Source: Ferrovibrio sp. | Lineage (GTDB): Bacteria > Pseudomonadota > Alphaproteobacteria > Ferrovibrionales > Ferrovibrionaceae | DNA length: 64,000 nucleotides | Direction: 5' to 3' | Assembly: GCF_002796975.1 (NCBI RefSeq) | Contig: NZ_PEKV01000004.1 | Span: forward strand, 153,197 to 217,196 | In this document: positions 20,354-28,565 of the stretch, in pieces | Layout: each line of letters begins with the position of its first letter | Position numbering within the stretch: position 1 is the first letter of the stretch | The notes under the pieces: model-generated | Databases searched by the model: none | What the model was told of the DNA's origin: nothing | What the model saw: only the letters and a program-made list of their open reading frames with translations | Made by a program: the position numbers and the translations under genes

Positions 20354-21477
20354 GGCTGGCGGCTCCGCATTTCCCAGAAGCCGTCGCGCTGCTGCAGCAC
20401 GACATTGCGCTGGGCCAGCGCGATGCTGAGCTGGCCGGGTTCGCCGTAATAGTCGAGCAGGATCTGCGCATCGCGATGCGACACCTGCAGCACATCCACC
20501 TTGCGCACGATCGGCACGCCGGCGAGCGCCGCGCGCAGCCTGGTCCATTCCGCCAGGCCGTTGAAGGCGGCGGCGACGCTGAGCTGGCCCTGCTTCTCCA
20601 GGTCGATCACCGAGGCGTATTTCCAGCGCGTCTCGATGCGGCGGCCGATCTCGATGGCGGCCGACAGCAGCGTCTCTTCCTGCGTGCCGCCGGTGGCGGT
20701 GAAGGCTTCCGTCGTGCCGAGGAATGCCGCCTGGCCCTGATGCTGGATCTGGATCTCGACCCGCGTATTGCCCACTTCGGCGCTTTGCAATGTCGCCACC
20801 ACCAGCAGTGCGTCGTCGAAACCGCCCTGCCGCATCAGGTTGCGCAACTCGTCGGGATTGCCGAACAGGCGTTCCAGCGACGGACCGCCGTTTGGCATGG
20901 GCGGCGCGACGCTGAGCGGCACAAGGCCGCCCTCGGTATCCGGCCGGCGCAGCCAGGCCTCGCGCCAGGGATTGTCGGCTTCCCAGATACGCGCGCCCTC
21001 GTTGGACTGCCAGACCGGCACCAGCAGCACCGGGCGGCTCGTCGTCTCCGAATACGGCAGCCGGTTGTCCTGCAGCAGGCGGCGGATCGCATCGGCGCGG
21101 AACTGCACGCTGATCTTGCCGATGTAACGCGTCGCAGACGTGCGTTCCTCATCGATGCCGAAACCGGCCACCACTTCGTTGAGCAATGCCTCAGACGGAC
21201 GGGGAAGCCGTCCATGGTCATCGGGCAGCGTCAGGCGGCGCAGCAGGGTCGAAAAGGCGCGGCGCTGGCCATCGGCGACCGCGATCGGCCGGGCGGCGGC
21301 GGCGCTGTCGGCGCTGGCATCGACGCTGACCCCGGACACGCCGAAGGGGTTGGCAGGGCGGGCGGATGGAGTCGCCAGAGACTGGTTTTGCGCATGCGCA
21401 TGCCCCCCCGCCCCGAAAGCCAGGAAAGTGGCAAAAACCGCAGCAGAACAGGCCCTTAGCGGGCGACGGAGAAGCAT
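20350..21477 (-). CDS. Exported DUF2066 domain protein
   Basis: A 375-residue protein of unknown function. It starts with a clear signal peptide (LLRRPLRACSAAVFATFLAF then GHAHAQ). The mature part includes VSVDASADSAAAARPIAVADGQ and FSTLLRRLTLP, the typical start of DUF2066, and ends with alternating strands around VLLVPVW and LLDYYGEPGQL. ATG 21477 is preferred over ATG 21525, because the latter would leave only 14 bases to the divergent purM start. It overlaps the permease gene by four bases, and the order DUF2066-AI-2E permease-hdaA is a conserved context. Confidence 0.85.
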   Translation of the reverse strand: MLLRRPLRACSAAVFATFLAFGAGGHAHAQNQSLATPSARPANPFGVSGVSVDASADSAAAARPIAVADGQRRAFSTLLRRLTLPDDHGRLPRPSEALLNEVVAGFGIDEERTSATRYIGKISVQFRADAIRRLLQDNRLPYSETTSRPVLLVPVWQSNEGARIWEADNPWREAWLRRPDTEGGLVPLSVAPPMPNGGPSLERLFGNPDELRNLMRQGGFDDALLVVATLQSAEVGNTRVEIQIQHQGQAAFLGTTEAFTATGGTQEETLLSAAIEIGRRIETRWKYASVIDLEKQGQLSVAAAFNGLAEWTRLRAALAGVPIVRKVDVLQVSHRDAQILLDYYGEPGQLSIALAQRNVVLQQRDGFWEMRSRQP

Positions 21478-21539
21478 TGCAAACACAGGGGGAATAAGTA
21501 TGTTGCCACCATTAGCAGACGCCATTCAGTCTACCCGCC

Positions 21540-22619
21540 GTGGAGGCCATCATCAACACGTCGCCGCTTTATAAGGCCGCCGGTGTCGATATCGACGCTG
21601 GCGAGGCCCTGGTCGATGCGATCAAGCCGCTCGCCGCTTCCACCCGCCGCAAGGGCGCCGATGCCAGCCTCGGCGGTTTCGGCGCGCTGTTCGACCTCAA
21701 GGCTGCCGGCTTCTCCGATCCGATCCTGGTCTCGTCGACCGACGGCGTCGGCACCAAGCTGAAGATCGCCATCGAGACCGGCCGGCATGACGGCGTGGGC
21801 GTCGATCTCGTCGCGATGGTGGTGAACGACATTCTGGTGCAGGGCGCCGAACCGCTGTTCTTCCTCGACTACTATGCCACCGGCAAACTCGAAGTCGAGG
21901 TCGCCCGCCGCGTGGTGGCCGGTATCGCCGAAGGCTGCCGCCAGGCCGGCTGTGCGCTGACCGGCGGCGAGACCGCCGAGATGCCCGGCATGTATGCCGC
22001 GAAGGATTACGACCTTGCCGGTTTCGCCGTGGGTGCGGCCGAACGCGGCCGGCTGCTGCCGCGCGATGTGAAGCCGGGCGACGTGCTGCTCGGGCTGGCC
22101 TCGTCTGGCGTGCATTCCAACGGCTTTTCGCTGGTGCGCAAGGTGATTGCCGATAACGACCTCTCTTTCGAGTCCCCCGCCCCCTTCGACACGACGAAGC
22201 CGCTGGCGGAAATTCTCATGGTGCCAACGCGCATCTATGTGAAAAGTTGCATGCCGCTGGTGCGCGAGGGCCTGATCAAGGCGATGGCGCATATCACCGG
22301 CGGCGGCCTGGTCGACAACATTCCGCGCGTGCTGCCCGACGGCACCGATGCGATCATCGACGCGGGCGGGTGGCAACTGCCGCCGATTTTCAAATGGCTG
22401 AAGAGCGCCGGGAAGATCGACGATGCCGAGATGGCGCGCGCCTTCAATTGCGGCATCGGGCTCGTCGTGGTGGCGGCGAAGGAAAAGGCCGACACCGTGA
22501 TCGCCAAGCTGAAGACGGCTGGTGAAACAGTGTCGCGCCTTGGCGTCATCGAAGCGCAGCAGGACAGCACGGCCGAGCCGATGGTCAGCATGCGCAACTG
22601 CGACACGGCCTGGAACTGA
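21540..22619 (+). CDS. purM: Phosphoribosylformylglycinamidine cyclo-ligase (AIR synthetase)
   Basis: Makes aminoimidazole ribonucleotide with ATP in purine synthesis. The 359-residue protein has [15 protein letters not shown] at the start, [36 protein letters not shown] and [16 protein letters not shown], all standard AIR synthetase blocks. The start is GTG 21540, the first start in an otherwise closed frame. It is followed after seven bases by purN, the usual pairing. Confidence 0.96.
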   Translation: MEAIINTSPLYKAAGVDIDAGEALVDAIKPLAASTRRKGADASLGGFGALFDLKAAGFSDPILVSSTDGVGTKLKIAIETGRHDGVGVDLVAMVVNDILVQGAEPLFFLDYYATGKLEVEVARRVVAGIAEGCRQAGCALTGGETAEMPGMYAAKDYDLAGFAVGAAERGRLLPRDVKPGDVLLGLASSGVHSNGFSLVRKVIADNDLSFESPAPFDTTKPLAEILMVPTRIYVKSCMPLVREGLIKAMAHITGGGLVDNIPRVLPDGTDAIIDAGGWQLPPIFKWLKSAGKIDDAEMARAFNCGIGLVVVAAKEKADTVIAKLKTAGETVSRLGVIEAQQDSTAEPMVSMRNCDTAWN

Positions 22620-22626
22620 TCTCACT

Positions 22627-23241
22627 ATGACTGCGGTGAAGCGTGCGGTGGCTGTGCTGATCTCGGGGCGCGGCACCAACCTGCGCGCCCTGATCGAGTC
22701 CACGCTGGCTGCCGATCATCCCGCCCGCATCGCGCTGGTGCTAAGCAATAAGGCGGAAGCCGAAGGCCTGGAGATCGCGAAAGCCGCCGGCATCGAAACC
22801 GCCTTGATCGAAAGCCGCGGCAAGGAACGCGCGGTGTTCGATGCCGAGATGGATGCGCTGCTCAAGGCGAAGGGTATCGAGTATATCTGCCTCGCCGGCT
22901 TCATGCGGCTGCTGACCACGGAGTTCGTGCAGGCCTGGTATGGCCGCATGATCAACATCCATCCCTCGCTGCTGCCGGCGTTTCGCGGCACCGATGTGCA
23001 CGCCCGCGTGATCGAAAGCGGCGCGCGCTTCAGCGGCTGCACCGTGCATTTCGTCAGCCCCGAAGTGGATGCCGGGCCGATTATCCTGCAGGCCGCCGTG
23101 CCGGTGCCGCAGGATGCGACGGCCGAGAGCCTCGCGGCAGCCGTGCTGGAACAGGAGCATGCGCTCTATCCGCAGGCGCTCAGGCTGCTGACCGAGGGGC
23201 GGCTGGTGATCGAGGGGCAAAGGGTAAGAGTTAAGAACTGA
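22627..23241 (+). CDS. purN: Phosphoribosylglycinamide formyltransferase
   Basis: Transfers the formyl group from 10-formyltetrahydrofolate to GAR. The 204-residue protein shows VLISGRGTNLRAL, the catalytic block INIHPSLLPAFRGTDVHARVI (Asn-His-Asp triad region) and GCTVHFVSPEVDAGPII. ATG 22627 is the family-typical start, seven bases after purM. Confidence 0.96.
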   Translation: MTAVKRAVAVLISGRGTNLRALIESTLAADHPARIALVLSNKAEAEGLEIAKAAGIETALIESRGKERAVFDAEMDALLKAKGIEYICLAGFMRLLTTEFVQAWYGRMINIHPSLLPAFRGTDVHARVIESGARFSGCTVHFVSPEVDAGPIILQAAVPVPQDATAESLAAAVLEQEHALYPQALRLLTEGRLVIEGQRVRVKN

Positions 23242-23310
23242 CGCGTGGCGTCAGGTGCGGCGGCGATCATGCTGCCGCAGGCACGGCGCCGATTGCGCCA
23301 CCTCCCTAAT

Positions 23311-23339
23311 CGTCACCCTCGGGCTTGACCCGAGGGTCC
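23311..23339. repeat. Dispersed palindrome, copy 2 (left edge of accessory stretch)
   Basis: CGTCAC followed by CCTCGGGCTTGACCCGAGG and GTCC. The inverted partner of this element lies at 25363-25391; the two differ at only two positions. Confidence 0.65.
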
Positions 23340-23381
23340 ATTGCCGTTTGGCTCTAGACACAATCCATTAGCCACGCCAGC

Positions 23382-24080
23382 ATGTTAAACATGAAGTGGC
23401 TCGACATCCTGCTCGCAGGAGTTTCCATCCTCTTTGGGCTGGCCCTAGGGATTATGGCGGCACACGCGGGCGGCTTAGTGCATCTGAACGATGCAGCAGT
23501 TCAGACATTGCTTACTACTATTGCCACTGTCCTAGGAGCTGCACTCGGCGCAGCCATAGCAGTTGATGGCGCCCTCAAGGCAGCTCAAAGGCAGGTCAAT
23601 CTTCAGCGCCAGCATGACCTTGATGATCGTAAGAACGAGCAAAATGCGCGATTGACTTCCATTTTCGTACAGTTTTTACCCGTCTATAATTCTATGTATC
23701 GGTTTACCAATACAGTCGTCACCGAAGACACCGCGGAGCACTCTTGGTCTTCTATGGTCGAGCTATCGGCTCAGATAGAGGCAACGCTAGATTTGACTAA
23801 TCTTCTCCAACCAGGAGATTCCGCATTTCCTCTATGGCCCAATTGCCATTATCAATTGCGCAGCACTCATCGAGTGATTTCTTCGCTTCCGCAATCTATT
23901 CCCGTTTCGTCTATCCCAGAGTTCATTCATGCACGACATGCTTCAGTGCGAGAAACCGCACTAGCACTTCGCACTATGCTTCAGCTAGTTTCCTCGCAAT
24001 TAGGAATGTCGGCGGATCAATTTAACCAAATTGTCCCGGCGGTTAAGACGCGAGACATCGCCCCTACTCCGGTGAATTAA
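23382..24080 (+). CDS. Unrecognised membrane-anchored protein
   Basis: A 232-residue protein with no family I recognise. Two hydrophobic helices (about 6-26 and 40-62, the latter AVQTLLTTIATVLGAALGAAIA) are followed by a charged coiled-coil-like stretch (ALKAAQRQVNLQRQHDLDDRKNEQ, about 65-90) and a soluble C-terminal domain of about 140 residues with scattered Trp and Cys. Codon use is clearly AT-richer than the neighbours (many TCT, CTA, ATA codons), suggesting recent acquisition. ATG 23391 is an alternative start. It is next to the TumE/TumA pair but convergent with it. Confidence 0.7.
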   Translation: MLNMKWLDILLAGVSILFGLALGIMAAHAGGLVHLNDAAVQTLLTTIATVLGAALGAAIAVDGALKAAQRQVNLQRQHDLDDRKNEQNARLTSIFVQFLPVYNSMYRFTNTVVTEDTAEHSWSSMVELSAQIEATLDLTNLLQPGDSAFPLWPNCHYQLRSTHRVISSLPQSIPVSSIPEFIHARHASVRETALALRTMLQLVSSQLGMSADQFNQIVPAVKTRDIAPTPVN

Positions 24081-24092
24081 TCAACGATTATG

Positions 24093-24431
24093 TCACGCCG
24101 CCTTCAGCACGAAGTCGACGTGGATCGCGTCATAGGGGAAGACGTATTTCGTCTCGGCGCGGTCGATGACGCCGGCTTTCGCCAGTGCCTGCAGATCGGT
24201 ATGCACGCCTTTCACATCGCGCTTCACCAGCCGGGCGATTTCGCGCACGCCTAGCGCACCTGCGCCGGTCATCGCCTTCAGGATCGCCCAGCGTTTCGGC
24301 GTGAGGATTTTCCACATCAGTTCATGGGTAGGAAAGGTGATATACGCGCCGCGCGCCTTGCCTTTGAAAGCAGCGGCCATGCGACGCTTCACCGCATCGA
24401 GAGGCGCGACATCAATGATCACCGTCTTCAT
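24093..24431 (-). CDS. tumA: TumA-like antitoxin (HVO_A0114-type winged helix)
   Basis: A 112-residue winged helix-turn-helix protein: HELMWKILTPKRWAILKAMTGAG followed by VREIARLVKRDVKGVHTDLQALAKAGVI and a final FPYDAIHVDF. This is the pattern of the small HTH antitoxins paired with TumE toxins. It probably neutralises the toxin and represses the operon. ATG 24431 overlaps the toxin stop codon as ATGA, so translation is coupled; toxin first, antitoxin second. Confidence 0.8.
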   Translation of the reverse strand: MKTVIIDVAPLDAVKRRMAAAFKGKARGAYITFPTHELMWKILTPKRWAILKAMTGAGALGVREIARLVKRDVKGVHTDLQALAKAGVIDRAETKYVFPYDAIHVDFVLKAA

Positions 24432-24712
24432 TCCCGCCTCCACCCAGCGACATCGGTCCAGAAATCGACCATCATCTGATCCATATCGACAAAAGCATAC
24501 GGCATTTCCTTGCGGCCAATATGCCGGTGATCGCCCTTGCCGACCTCATTGTCATACCGGATCACGCAAACCTCATTCTCGACATAAGCAAGACTGTATT
24601 TGAAATGATGCGCCGATCCGGCCAGAGGGCGCGGCACCTGCCAGATCACGAGTTCCGCGAGGCTGGTGTCATCAAGCTGCGCACGCTGCCGGAAGATCAG
24701 TTCAGCCTTCAT
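24428..24712 (-). CDS. tumE: TumE family toxin (DUF6516)
   Basis: A 94-residue protein with the DUF6516 blocks MKAELIFRQR, AELVIWQVPRPL, HHFKYSLAYV, CVIRYDNEVGKGDHRH and VDFWTDV. The RYDN and GKGDHRH motifs are the strongest family marks and may form the active site. Experimentally studied family members are growth-inhibiting toxins; activity here is inferred. ATG 24712 is chosen over TTG 24751, which lies inside a promoter-like sequence. Confidence 0.82.
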   Translation of the reverse strand: MKAELIFRQRAQLDDTSLAELVIWQVPRPLAGSAHHFKYSLAYVENEVCVIRYDNEVGKGDHRHIGRKEMPYAFVDMDQMMVDFWTDVAGWRRE

Positions 24713-24751
24713 GTTGTTCTCTAATACAACACGAAGGCTTACCGTTGTCAA
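24712..24751 (-). promoter_or_regulatory. Promoter and possible operator of tumE-tumA
   Basis: On the minus strand TTGACA (24751-24746), a 17-base spacer and TGTATT (24728-24723) form a promoter. It overlaps an inverted repeat TGTTG (24712-24716) / CAACA (24727-24731), a plausible antitoxin operator. The predicted start (about 24716) leaves almost no leader before ATG 24712. Confidence 0.45.
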
Positions 24752-24998
24752 AAATTACAACAGTGCCGGCGCCAACTGCATGGGTTGCCATGCGCTGAAC
24801 CATCCCGACTTTCATGTGCGCCTCCCCTCGGCCACCCCTGAAGGCGAAAGCTTGACTTTGCGACCGCTACATTGTACCCTTTATGTTCTCATTCTCAAGC
24901 CGCATTTTTTTCAGCGCACGGCGACCTGGACATCGTGAATACGGATGTGTTCATACGCCCGCCCCAGGGCGCGGCGCAGGATTAGTTTGCCGTCTGGA
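24752..24998. other. Non-coding stretch, nothing recognised
   Basis: No supported gene between the tumE promoter and the periodic arrays. Only a short hairpin (GCATGG/CCATGC, 24778-24793) is visible. Confidence 0.5.
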
Positions 24999-25004
24999 CA
25001 ACAA

Positions 25005-25139
25005 GAACCAGAACGAACACCCGCTAAGCAGTACGAACCGGTACGAAGCGCCACGAACACGCGCGAACACAAACGAGCATCAAACGAAGCGCTACGAACA
25101 CCAACGAAGCGAAACGAAGCGGAATGAAGCATCGCGAAA
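25005..25139. repeat. Array A: CGAA-type motif every 10 bases
   Basis: The core GAA, mostly preceded by C, occurs at 25005, 25015, 25035, 25045, 25055, 25065, 25086, 25096, 25106, 25116, 25126 and 25136. Variant units are TAAG at 25025 and GAG at 25075. Spacing is 10 bases throughout with one 11. The bases between cores differ, so this is a phased motif array, not a simple tandem duplication. No CDS is supported here. Confidence 0.8.
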
Positions 25140-25161
25140 CAGGTGCCGGCCAGGGGGCGGA

Positions 25162-25270
25162 TAAGGCTGCGACAAGCCAGAATAAGGATGGAATAAGAGT
25201 CAAATAAGCAAAAATAAGCCAGAATAAGCATCGAATAAGCCGGTCTAAGGTGTTCGCTGGCCGATATAAG
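25162..25270. repeat. Array B: AATAAG-type motif every 10-11 bases
   Basis: The core TAAG (once CAAG) occurs at 25162, 25173, 25183, 25194, 25205, 25215, 25225, 25236, 25246 and 25267. The mean spacing over the array is 10.5 bases, the helical repeat of DNA, so the AA steps lie on one face. It is separated from array A by a GC-rich 22-base stretch. Confidence 0.8.
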
Positions 25271-25362
25271 ATATTGATATCTCGGGATTCTGGCTTGTAC
25301 CTGCCCCGCCGGGGTGGTTTTGGCGGCTTATCCCAACGGTTCGCGGTGCGGCGCCGGCAGAT

Positions 25363-25391
25363 GGATCCTCGGGTCAAGCCCGAGGATGACG
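25363..25391. repeat. Dispersed palindrome, copy 3 (right edge of accessory stretch)
   Basis: GGAT then CCTCGGGTCAAGCCCGAGG then ATGACG. It is the reverse complement of the element at 23311-23339 apart from two substitutions. Confidence 0.65.
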
Positions 25392-25458
25392 AACTTTGGG
25401 GGGCGAGATGAGTGGGGTCGCGACGACAGTCCCCGCTCCCACGCGTCACCCTCCAACG

Positions 25459-25486
25459 AAAAAGGCCCGGCATTGCTGCCGGGCCT
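25459..25486 (-). terminator. Intrinsic terminator of ndk
   Basis: A perfect 9-base-pair stem GGCCCGGCA/TGCCGGGCC with loop TTGC runs on the minus strand into TTTTT. It is about 30 bases past the ndk stop codon. Confidence 0.88.
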
Positions 25487-25517
25487 CGTTCAGTCCGCCG
25501 GAGCGGAAAGGATGTCT

Positions 25518-25940
25518 TTAGCCGACGATCTCGGTGCCGGCGAAGAAGTAGGCGATCTCGACGGCGGCGGTTTCAGCGGCGTCCGAACCGTGCACCGAGT
25601 TGGCTTCGATGCTCTCGGCGAAGTCCTTGCGGATGGTGCCGGCCGCGGCATTCGCCGGGTTGGTCGCGCCCATAACGTCGCGGTACTTGGCAATGGCGCC
25701 CTCGCCTTCCAGCACCTGCACGACGACCGGGCCCGAGATCATGAACGAGACCAGGTCGTTGAAGAACGGACGGGCGCTGTGCACGCCGTAGAAGCTCTCG
25801 GCCTGAGCCTTGCTCATGTGGATACGCTTCTGCGCCACGATCCGCAGGCCGGCGGCCTCGATCTTGGCGTTGATCGCGCCGGTCAGGTTGCGGCGGGTCG
25901 CGTCGGGCTTGATGATCGAGAAAGTGCGTTCGAGCGCCAT
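25518..25940 (-). CDS. ndk: Nucleoside diphosphate kinase
   Basis: Equalises nucleoside triphosphate pools using a phosphohistidine intermediate. The 140-residue protein has TFSIIKPDA at the start, [19 protein letters not shown] and the catalytic His117 in NSVHGSD. It is a stand-alone unit with its own promoter and terminator. Confidence 0.97.
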   Translation of the reverse strand: MALERTFSIIKPDATRRNLTGAINAKIEAAGLRIVAQKRIHMSKAQAESFYGVHSARPFFNDLVSFMISGPVVVQVLEGEGAIAKYRDVMGATNPANAAAGTIRKDFAESIEANSVHGSDAAETAAVEIAYFFAGTEIVG

Positions 25941-25996
25941 GATGAGAAGTCCCCTAAATCCTGTGCAGTGTGTATTGGCTAAAAATCGGTGGCGGG

Positions 25997-26025
25997 TATA
26001 TAGAGGCTCCGCCGATAGGCTGCAA
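25997..26025 (-). promoter_or_regulatory. Sigma-70-type promoter for ndk
   Basis: On the minus strand TTGCAG (26025-26020), 17 bases, then TATATA (26002-25997). The predicted start near 25990 gives a leader of about 50 bases. Confidence 0.6.
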
Positions 26026-26086
26026 CCGTTGCCGTCCGGCCAAATCCCGCAAAACCGACCCAGACCCCAGACTTAAGTAGTTAAAA

Positions 26087-28009
26087 ATGCTTGCCTTTCG
26101 CGACCTGACCTACCGCATTGCCGGCCGTGTGCTGCTCGATCATGTCTCGGCCGTGATTCCGGCCGGGCACAAGGTCGGCCTGGTCGGGCGCAACGGCACC
26201 GGCAAATCGACGCTGTTCAAGATCATCACCGGCGAGCTGCAGACCGAAACCGGCAGCGTCGAACTGCCCAACGACTGCAGGATCGCCAAGCTGCCGCAGG
26301 AACCTCCCGGCGGCGAGCAGTCGCCCATCGCCTATGTGCTGGCCGCTGATACCGAGCGCGAGGCGCTGCTGATCGAGGCCGACGAGCTGGAGAATTCCTC
26401 CAGCATGGAAGATGCCGAGCGCATCGCCGCCGTGCATATGCGGCTGGCCGAGATCGACGCGCATACCGCGCCGGCGCGCGCGGCCGTGATTCTCGCCGGC
26501 CTCGGCTTCGACGAAGACATGCAGAACCGTCCGCTGGAATCATTCTCGGGTGGCTGGCGCATGCGCGCGGCACTGGCCGGCTGTCTGTTCGCCCAGCCGG
26601 ATCTCCTGCTGCTGGATGAACCGACCAACCATCTCGACCTTGAAGCCTCGCTCTGGCTCGAAAGCTACCTGAAGACCTATCCGCGCACCTTCCTGCTGAT
26701 CAGCCATGACCGGCATTTCCTGAACAGCGCGATCGAACACATCCTGCACATCGACAACTGCAAACTCGTTCTCTATCGCGGCAACTACGACACCTTCGAG
26801 ACCGAGCGCCGCCTGCGCATGGAGCAGCAGACGGCATTCGCGACGCGCCAGGCCGAGCAGCGCAAGCATATGGAAGCCTTCGTCGCGCGTTTCCGCGCTT
26901 CGGCGTCTAAGGCGCGCCAGGCGCAGAGCCGCATCAAGATGCTGGCCAAGATGCAGCCGATCGTCGCTGCCATCGAAGATCCCACCGTGATCTTCCGCCT
27001 GCCAGATCCGGAAGAACTGCCGCCGCCGCTGATCGTGCTGGATCACCTCACGGCGGGCTACACAACTGATAAGCCGGTGCTGCGCAACCTCGATCTGCGC
27101 ATCGACATGGAAGACCGCATCGCCATGCTGGGCGCCAACGGCAACGGCAAGTCGACGCTGGCCAAGATCCTCGCCGGCACACTCAAGCCGCAGGGCGGCA
27201 AGCTGCAGAAGAGCGGTAAGCTGCGCATCGGCTATTTCGCGCAGGACCAGGACGACGTGCTGGACGAGAACCGCACGCCGGTCGAGCATATGCAGGACCT
27301 GCTGAAAACCGCGACCATCGAACAGCTGCGTACCAAGCTGGGCAGCTTCGGCCTGGTGCGCGACAAGGCGCAGACCGCGGCCGGCAAACTGTCAGGCGGC
27401 GAACGCGCGCGGCTGCTGTTTGCCATGGTGACGCATCACGCGCCGCATCTGCTGATCCTCGACGAACCGACCAACCATCTCGACATGGACACGCGCGACG
27501 CGCTGGTCCAAGCGGTGAACGAGTTCAAGGGTGCCGTCATTCTGGTCAGCCATGATCGCCATATGGCCGAGGCCTGCGCGGATCGCTTCTGGCTGGTCGG
27601 CGACGGCACGGTGAAGGATTTCGACGGCGATCTCGACGATTACGCCAAACTGCTGGCTGATCGCCGCCGCGCCGCGCAGACCGCGCTGAAATCCGGCGGC
27701 AAGGTCGTGGATACATCCGCCAACGATCGCAAGGCCGATCGCAAGGCAGCCGCCGCCGCGCGTCAGGCGCTGGCACCGTTGCGCATCGCCGTGCAGACCG
27801 CCGAAAAGGCGATGGCGAAACTCAATGCCGAGAAGATGCGGCTGGATGCGACGCTGGCCGATCCCGACACCTACACCAAGATGAGTGCCGCCAAGCAGGC
27901 CGAACTGCAGAAGCAGCACGGCGAGCTGGTGAAAAAGCTGGAAGTTGCGGAAGAAGCCTGGCTCGACGCGCAGGCGAAGCTGGAAGACGCGCAGGCTGAG
28001 GCGGCGTAG
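26087..28009 (+). CDS. ABC-F family ATPase (YheS/Uup-like)
   Basis: A soluble 640-residue protein with two ABC ATPase domains and no membrane segments. Domain 1 has Walker A GRNGTGKST (about 35-43), signature FSGGWRMR and Walker B LLLLDEPTNHLD. Domain 2 has GANGNGKST, LSGGERAR and LLILDEPTNHLD. A charged linker lies between them, and a Lys/Ala/Glu-rich coiled coil fills the last 110 residues. ABC-F proteins act on the ribosome E site; which subfamily this belongs to needs a tree. No clear ribosome-binding site precedes ATG 26087. Confidence 0.92.
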   Translation: MLAFRDLTYRIAGRVLLDHVSAVIPAGHKVGLVGRNGTGKSTLFKIITGELQTETGSVELPNDCRIAKLPQEPPGGEQSPIAYVLAADTEREALLIEADELENSSSMEDAERIAAVHMRLAEIDAHTAPARAAVILAGLGFDEDMQNRPLESFSGGWRMRAALAGCLFAQPDLLLLDEPTNHLDLEASLWLESYLKTYPRTFLLISHDRHFLNSAIEHILHIDNCKLVLYRGNYDTFETERRLRMEQQTAFATRQAEQRKHMEAFVARFRASASKARQAQSRIKMLAKMQPIVAAIEDPTVIFRLPDPEELPPPLIVLDHLTAGYTTDKPVLRNLDLRIDMEDRIAMLGANGNGKSTLAKILAGTLKPQGGKLQKSGKLRIGYFAQDQDDVLDENRTPVEHMQDLLKTATIEQLRTKLGSFGLVRDKAQTAAGKLSGGERARLLFAMVTHHAPHLLILDEPTNHLDMDTRDALVQAVNEFKGAVILVSHDRHMAEACADRFWLVGDGTVKDFDGDLDDYAKLLADRRRAAQTALKSGGKVVDTSANDRKADRKAAAAARQALAPLRIAVQTAEKAMAKLNAEKMRLDATLADPDTYTKMSAAKQAELQKQHGELVKKLEVAEEAWLDAQAKLEDAQAEAA

Positions 28010-28011
28010 CC

Positions 28012-28083
28012 ACCCTCACCCTCCCACCGCTTCGCGGCGGGGCCCTCCCTCTCCCGCTTGCGGGAGAGGGTTGGGGTGAGGGT
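28012..28083. repeat. REP-like composite inverted repeat
   Basis: Outer arms ACCCTCACCC and GGGTGAGGGT enclose a small hairpin (CCGCTTCGCGG) and a large one (CCCTCTCCCGC/GCGGGAGAGGG). It fills the gap between the convergent ABC-F and holC genes. Confidence 0.75.
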
Positions 28084-28088
28084 CTTAC

Positions 28089-28547
28089 TTACCCTTCGGC
28101 CTTCTTGACCCACCCGCCGGTGTCTTCGCTCTGCTGCCAGTAGGTCAGTTTGTGGCCGGCATCTTTCGCGCGCTTCCATCTTTCGCGCGCTGCCTGCACC
28201 GCCTCGTCGTCATTGCCGTCGAACAGGTCGCAGACACGAGCATAGGCCGCGAAATCCGCGGCATCGGCGCCGTCGACCAGAAACAGCACATCGGCTTCAT
28301 TCGGCCGCTCGTCCTCGATGGTGAGATAGATCGGCTGCCTGTCGGTGAAACCGTCGGTTTTCAGGCCATGCGGCAGGAAGCTATTGCGGCCATAGGTCCA
28401 CAGCTCGCCGTTGATCTGCTGCAGGCGTTCTTCCGAGCCGCCCTTGACCACCGCTTTCCAGCCGCGCTGCAGCGTCTTTTCCAAAAGCTCCGGCAGCACC
28501 TGTTCCAGGCGCCGCCGGGTCAGATGATAAAACAGCATTTCAGACAT
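28089..28547 (-). CDS. holC: DNA polymerase III chi subunit
   Basis: Chi links the clamp loader to SSB. The 152-residue protein shows the family pattern EMLFYHLTRRRLEQVLPELLEK, ELWTYGRNSFLPHG, PIYLTIEDERPNEADVLFLVDG and LTYWQQSEDTGGWVKK. ATG 28547 has GGAGG eight bases upstream. It lies downstream of pepA on the same strand, a conserved pair, but a double palindrome fills most of the gap. Confidence 0.93.
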   Translation of the reverse strand: MSEMLFYHLTRRRLEQVLPELLEKTLQRGWKAVVKGGSEERLQQINGELWTYGRNSFLPHGLKTDGFTDRQPIYLTIEDERPNEADVLFLVDGADAADFAAYARVCDLFDGNDDEAVQAARERWKRAKDAGHKLTYWQQSEDTGGWVKKAEG

Positions 28548-28565
28548 GGAGGCACCTCCCCTCAC

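Noticed and set aside
24778..24793. Hairpin GCATGG/CCATGC as a terminator
   Set aside because: The stem is only six pairs and no T-run follows on either strand.
25005..25270. CRISPR array or replication-origin iterons
   Set aside because: Units are only 10-11 bases, with no 25-40-base repeats and no spacers of uniform length. No DnaA boxes or cas or replication genes are near.
24911..25473. Long minus-strand open frames through the phased arrays, giving Leu-rich hydrophobic peptides
   Set aside because: The array motifs read on the minus strand (TTCGT, CTTATT) contain no stop codons, so open frames arise from composition. The 10-11-base steps shift the frame every unit, starts lie inside the repeats, and no ribosome-binding site was seen. 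A 10.5-base period also matches helix periodicity in proteins, so coding cannot be fully excluded.
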